Origin: Variovorax sp. OAS795
GTDB lineage: Bacteria; Pseudomonadota; Gammaproteobacteria; Burkholderiales; Burkholderiaceae_C
Direction: 5' to 3'
Length of the DNA: 64,000 bases
Assembly (NCBI RefSeq): GCF_040546685.1
Contig: NZ_JBEPOH010000002.1
Location: 186,001-250,000 of the forward strand
The position numbers were made by a program, and so were the translations under genes. This document shows positions 63,854-64,000 of this stretch, in pieces (the first letter of the stretch is position 1; every line of letters begins with the position of its first letter). The notes beneath the pieces were generated by a model. The model was not told the DNA's origin. It worked only from the letters and a program-made list of their open reading frames with translations, and made no database searches.

Positions 63854-64000
63854 TCCGACGTGAAGCCCGAGGCTTTCACCACCGGTCCCCAGCGCTTGAT
63901 GTCATCGGCAATGAGGGCCGAGAGCTCCTCGGGCGTGCTCGGATTCGGGTCGCTGCTGAGCTTCAGCAGCCGTTCCTGCACGTCCTTGCTGGCCAGCGCC
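63850..64000 (-). CDS. Bug-family receptor, C-terminal part only
   Basis: The last ~49 codons of a Bug/TctC-type periplasmic receptor are visible: LASKDVQERLLKLSSDPN, then SPEELSALIADDIKRWGPVV-like helix (here STPEELSALIADDIKRWG) and KASGFTSE at the end. The stop overlaps the ATG of the amidase gene (ATGA at 63850-63853). The receptor probably binds the amide or its product. The start is outside the window. Confidence 0.85.
   Translation of the reverse strand, partial: ALASKDVQERLLKLSSDPNPSTPEELSALIADDIKRWGPVVKASGFTSE

Overview
The window looks like chromosomal DNA of a high-GC betaproteobacterium of the order Burkholderiales, most like Variovorax or another Comamonadaceae. This is inferred from the strong G/C third-position bias, several Bug-type (TctC) periplasmic receptors, a class I PHB locus, a pyruvate dehydrogenase operon whose E3 carries its own lipoyl domain, and a dense, mostly catabolic gene layout. 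I see no rRNA, tRNA, CRISPR array or complete insertion sequence.

Layout. 1-1202: C-terminal part of a PAS sensor kinase. 1223-9213 (minus): a GntR-headed catabolic operon with a fumarylacetoacetase-family hydrolase, a taurine/nitrate-type ABC transporter whose three genes alternate with two VOC enzymes, a DapA-family lyase, a formamidase-like hydrolase and a RutE-like nitroreductase. 9353-11815: a small accessory patch with a PIN-domain toxin-antitoxin pair and fragments of a LysR and an XRE/cupin regulator. 11816-13547: a cupin protein, a HAD hydrolase and a DUF2231 membrane protein. 13728-17886: a copper-handling cluster (His-rich secreted proteins, TolC-type channel, multicopper oxidase, CusF-like protein). 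18661-22364: SDR, Bug receptor and DapA-family enzyme, with a divergent LysR regulator. 22381-30592 (minus): a PQQ-dependent dehydrogenase, its XoxJ-like partner, a lipoprotein cytochrome c, and caa3-type oxidase subunits II, I and III, plus CtaG. 30608-33960: racemase, Lrp regulator, saccharopine-dehydrogenase-like enzyme and a DUF899 protein. 34149-37154: NUDIX, MFS, YciI and hemerythrin-like genes.

37331-60231 (plus) is a long co-directional block for C4-dicarboxylate and acetyl-CoA metabolism: a perfect sigma-54 -24/-12 motif, aceE-aceF-lpdA, a hydrolase, maeB, lipA, dctA, ndh, phaC-phaA-phaB, a phasin-like gene, cydAB and dctB-dctD. Read as a pathway, malate is imported, decarboxylated to pyruvate, oxidised to acetyl-CoA and stored as PHB, with NDH-2 and cytochrome bd taking the electrons. 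60343-61524: an XRE/AbiEii-type toxin-antitoxin pair. 61544-64000 (minus): the large subunit of an N,N-dimethylformamidase-like enzyme and the end of a Bug receptor gene.

The most notable items are these. (i) The PQQ-dehydrogenase/caa3 operon has an oxidase subunit I that lacks both canonical proton-channel entry residues and a dehydrogenase with Arg in place of the expected catalytic Asp. (ii) A sigma-54 motif lies in front of the PDH operon. (iii) Palindromic repeats are translated in frame inside the linkers of aceF and lpdA. (iv) Single-base insertions split aceE and cydB, and perhaps the CusF-like gene; these may be sequence errors. (v) The PHA synthase is unusually short at its N-terminus.
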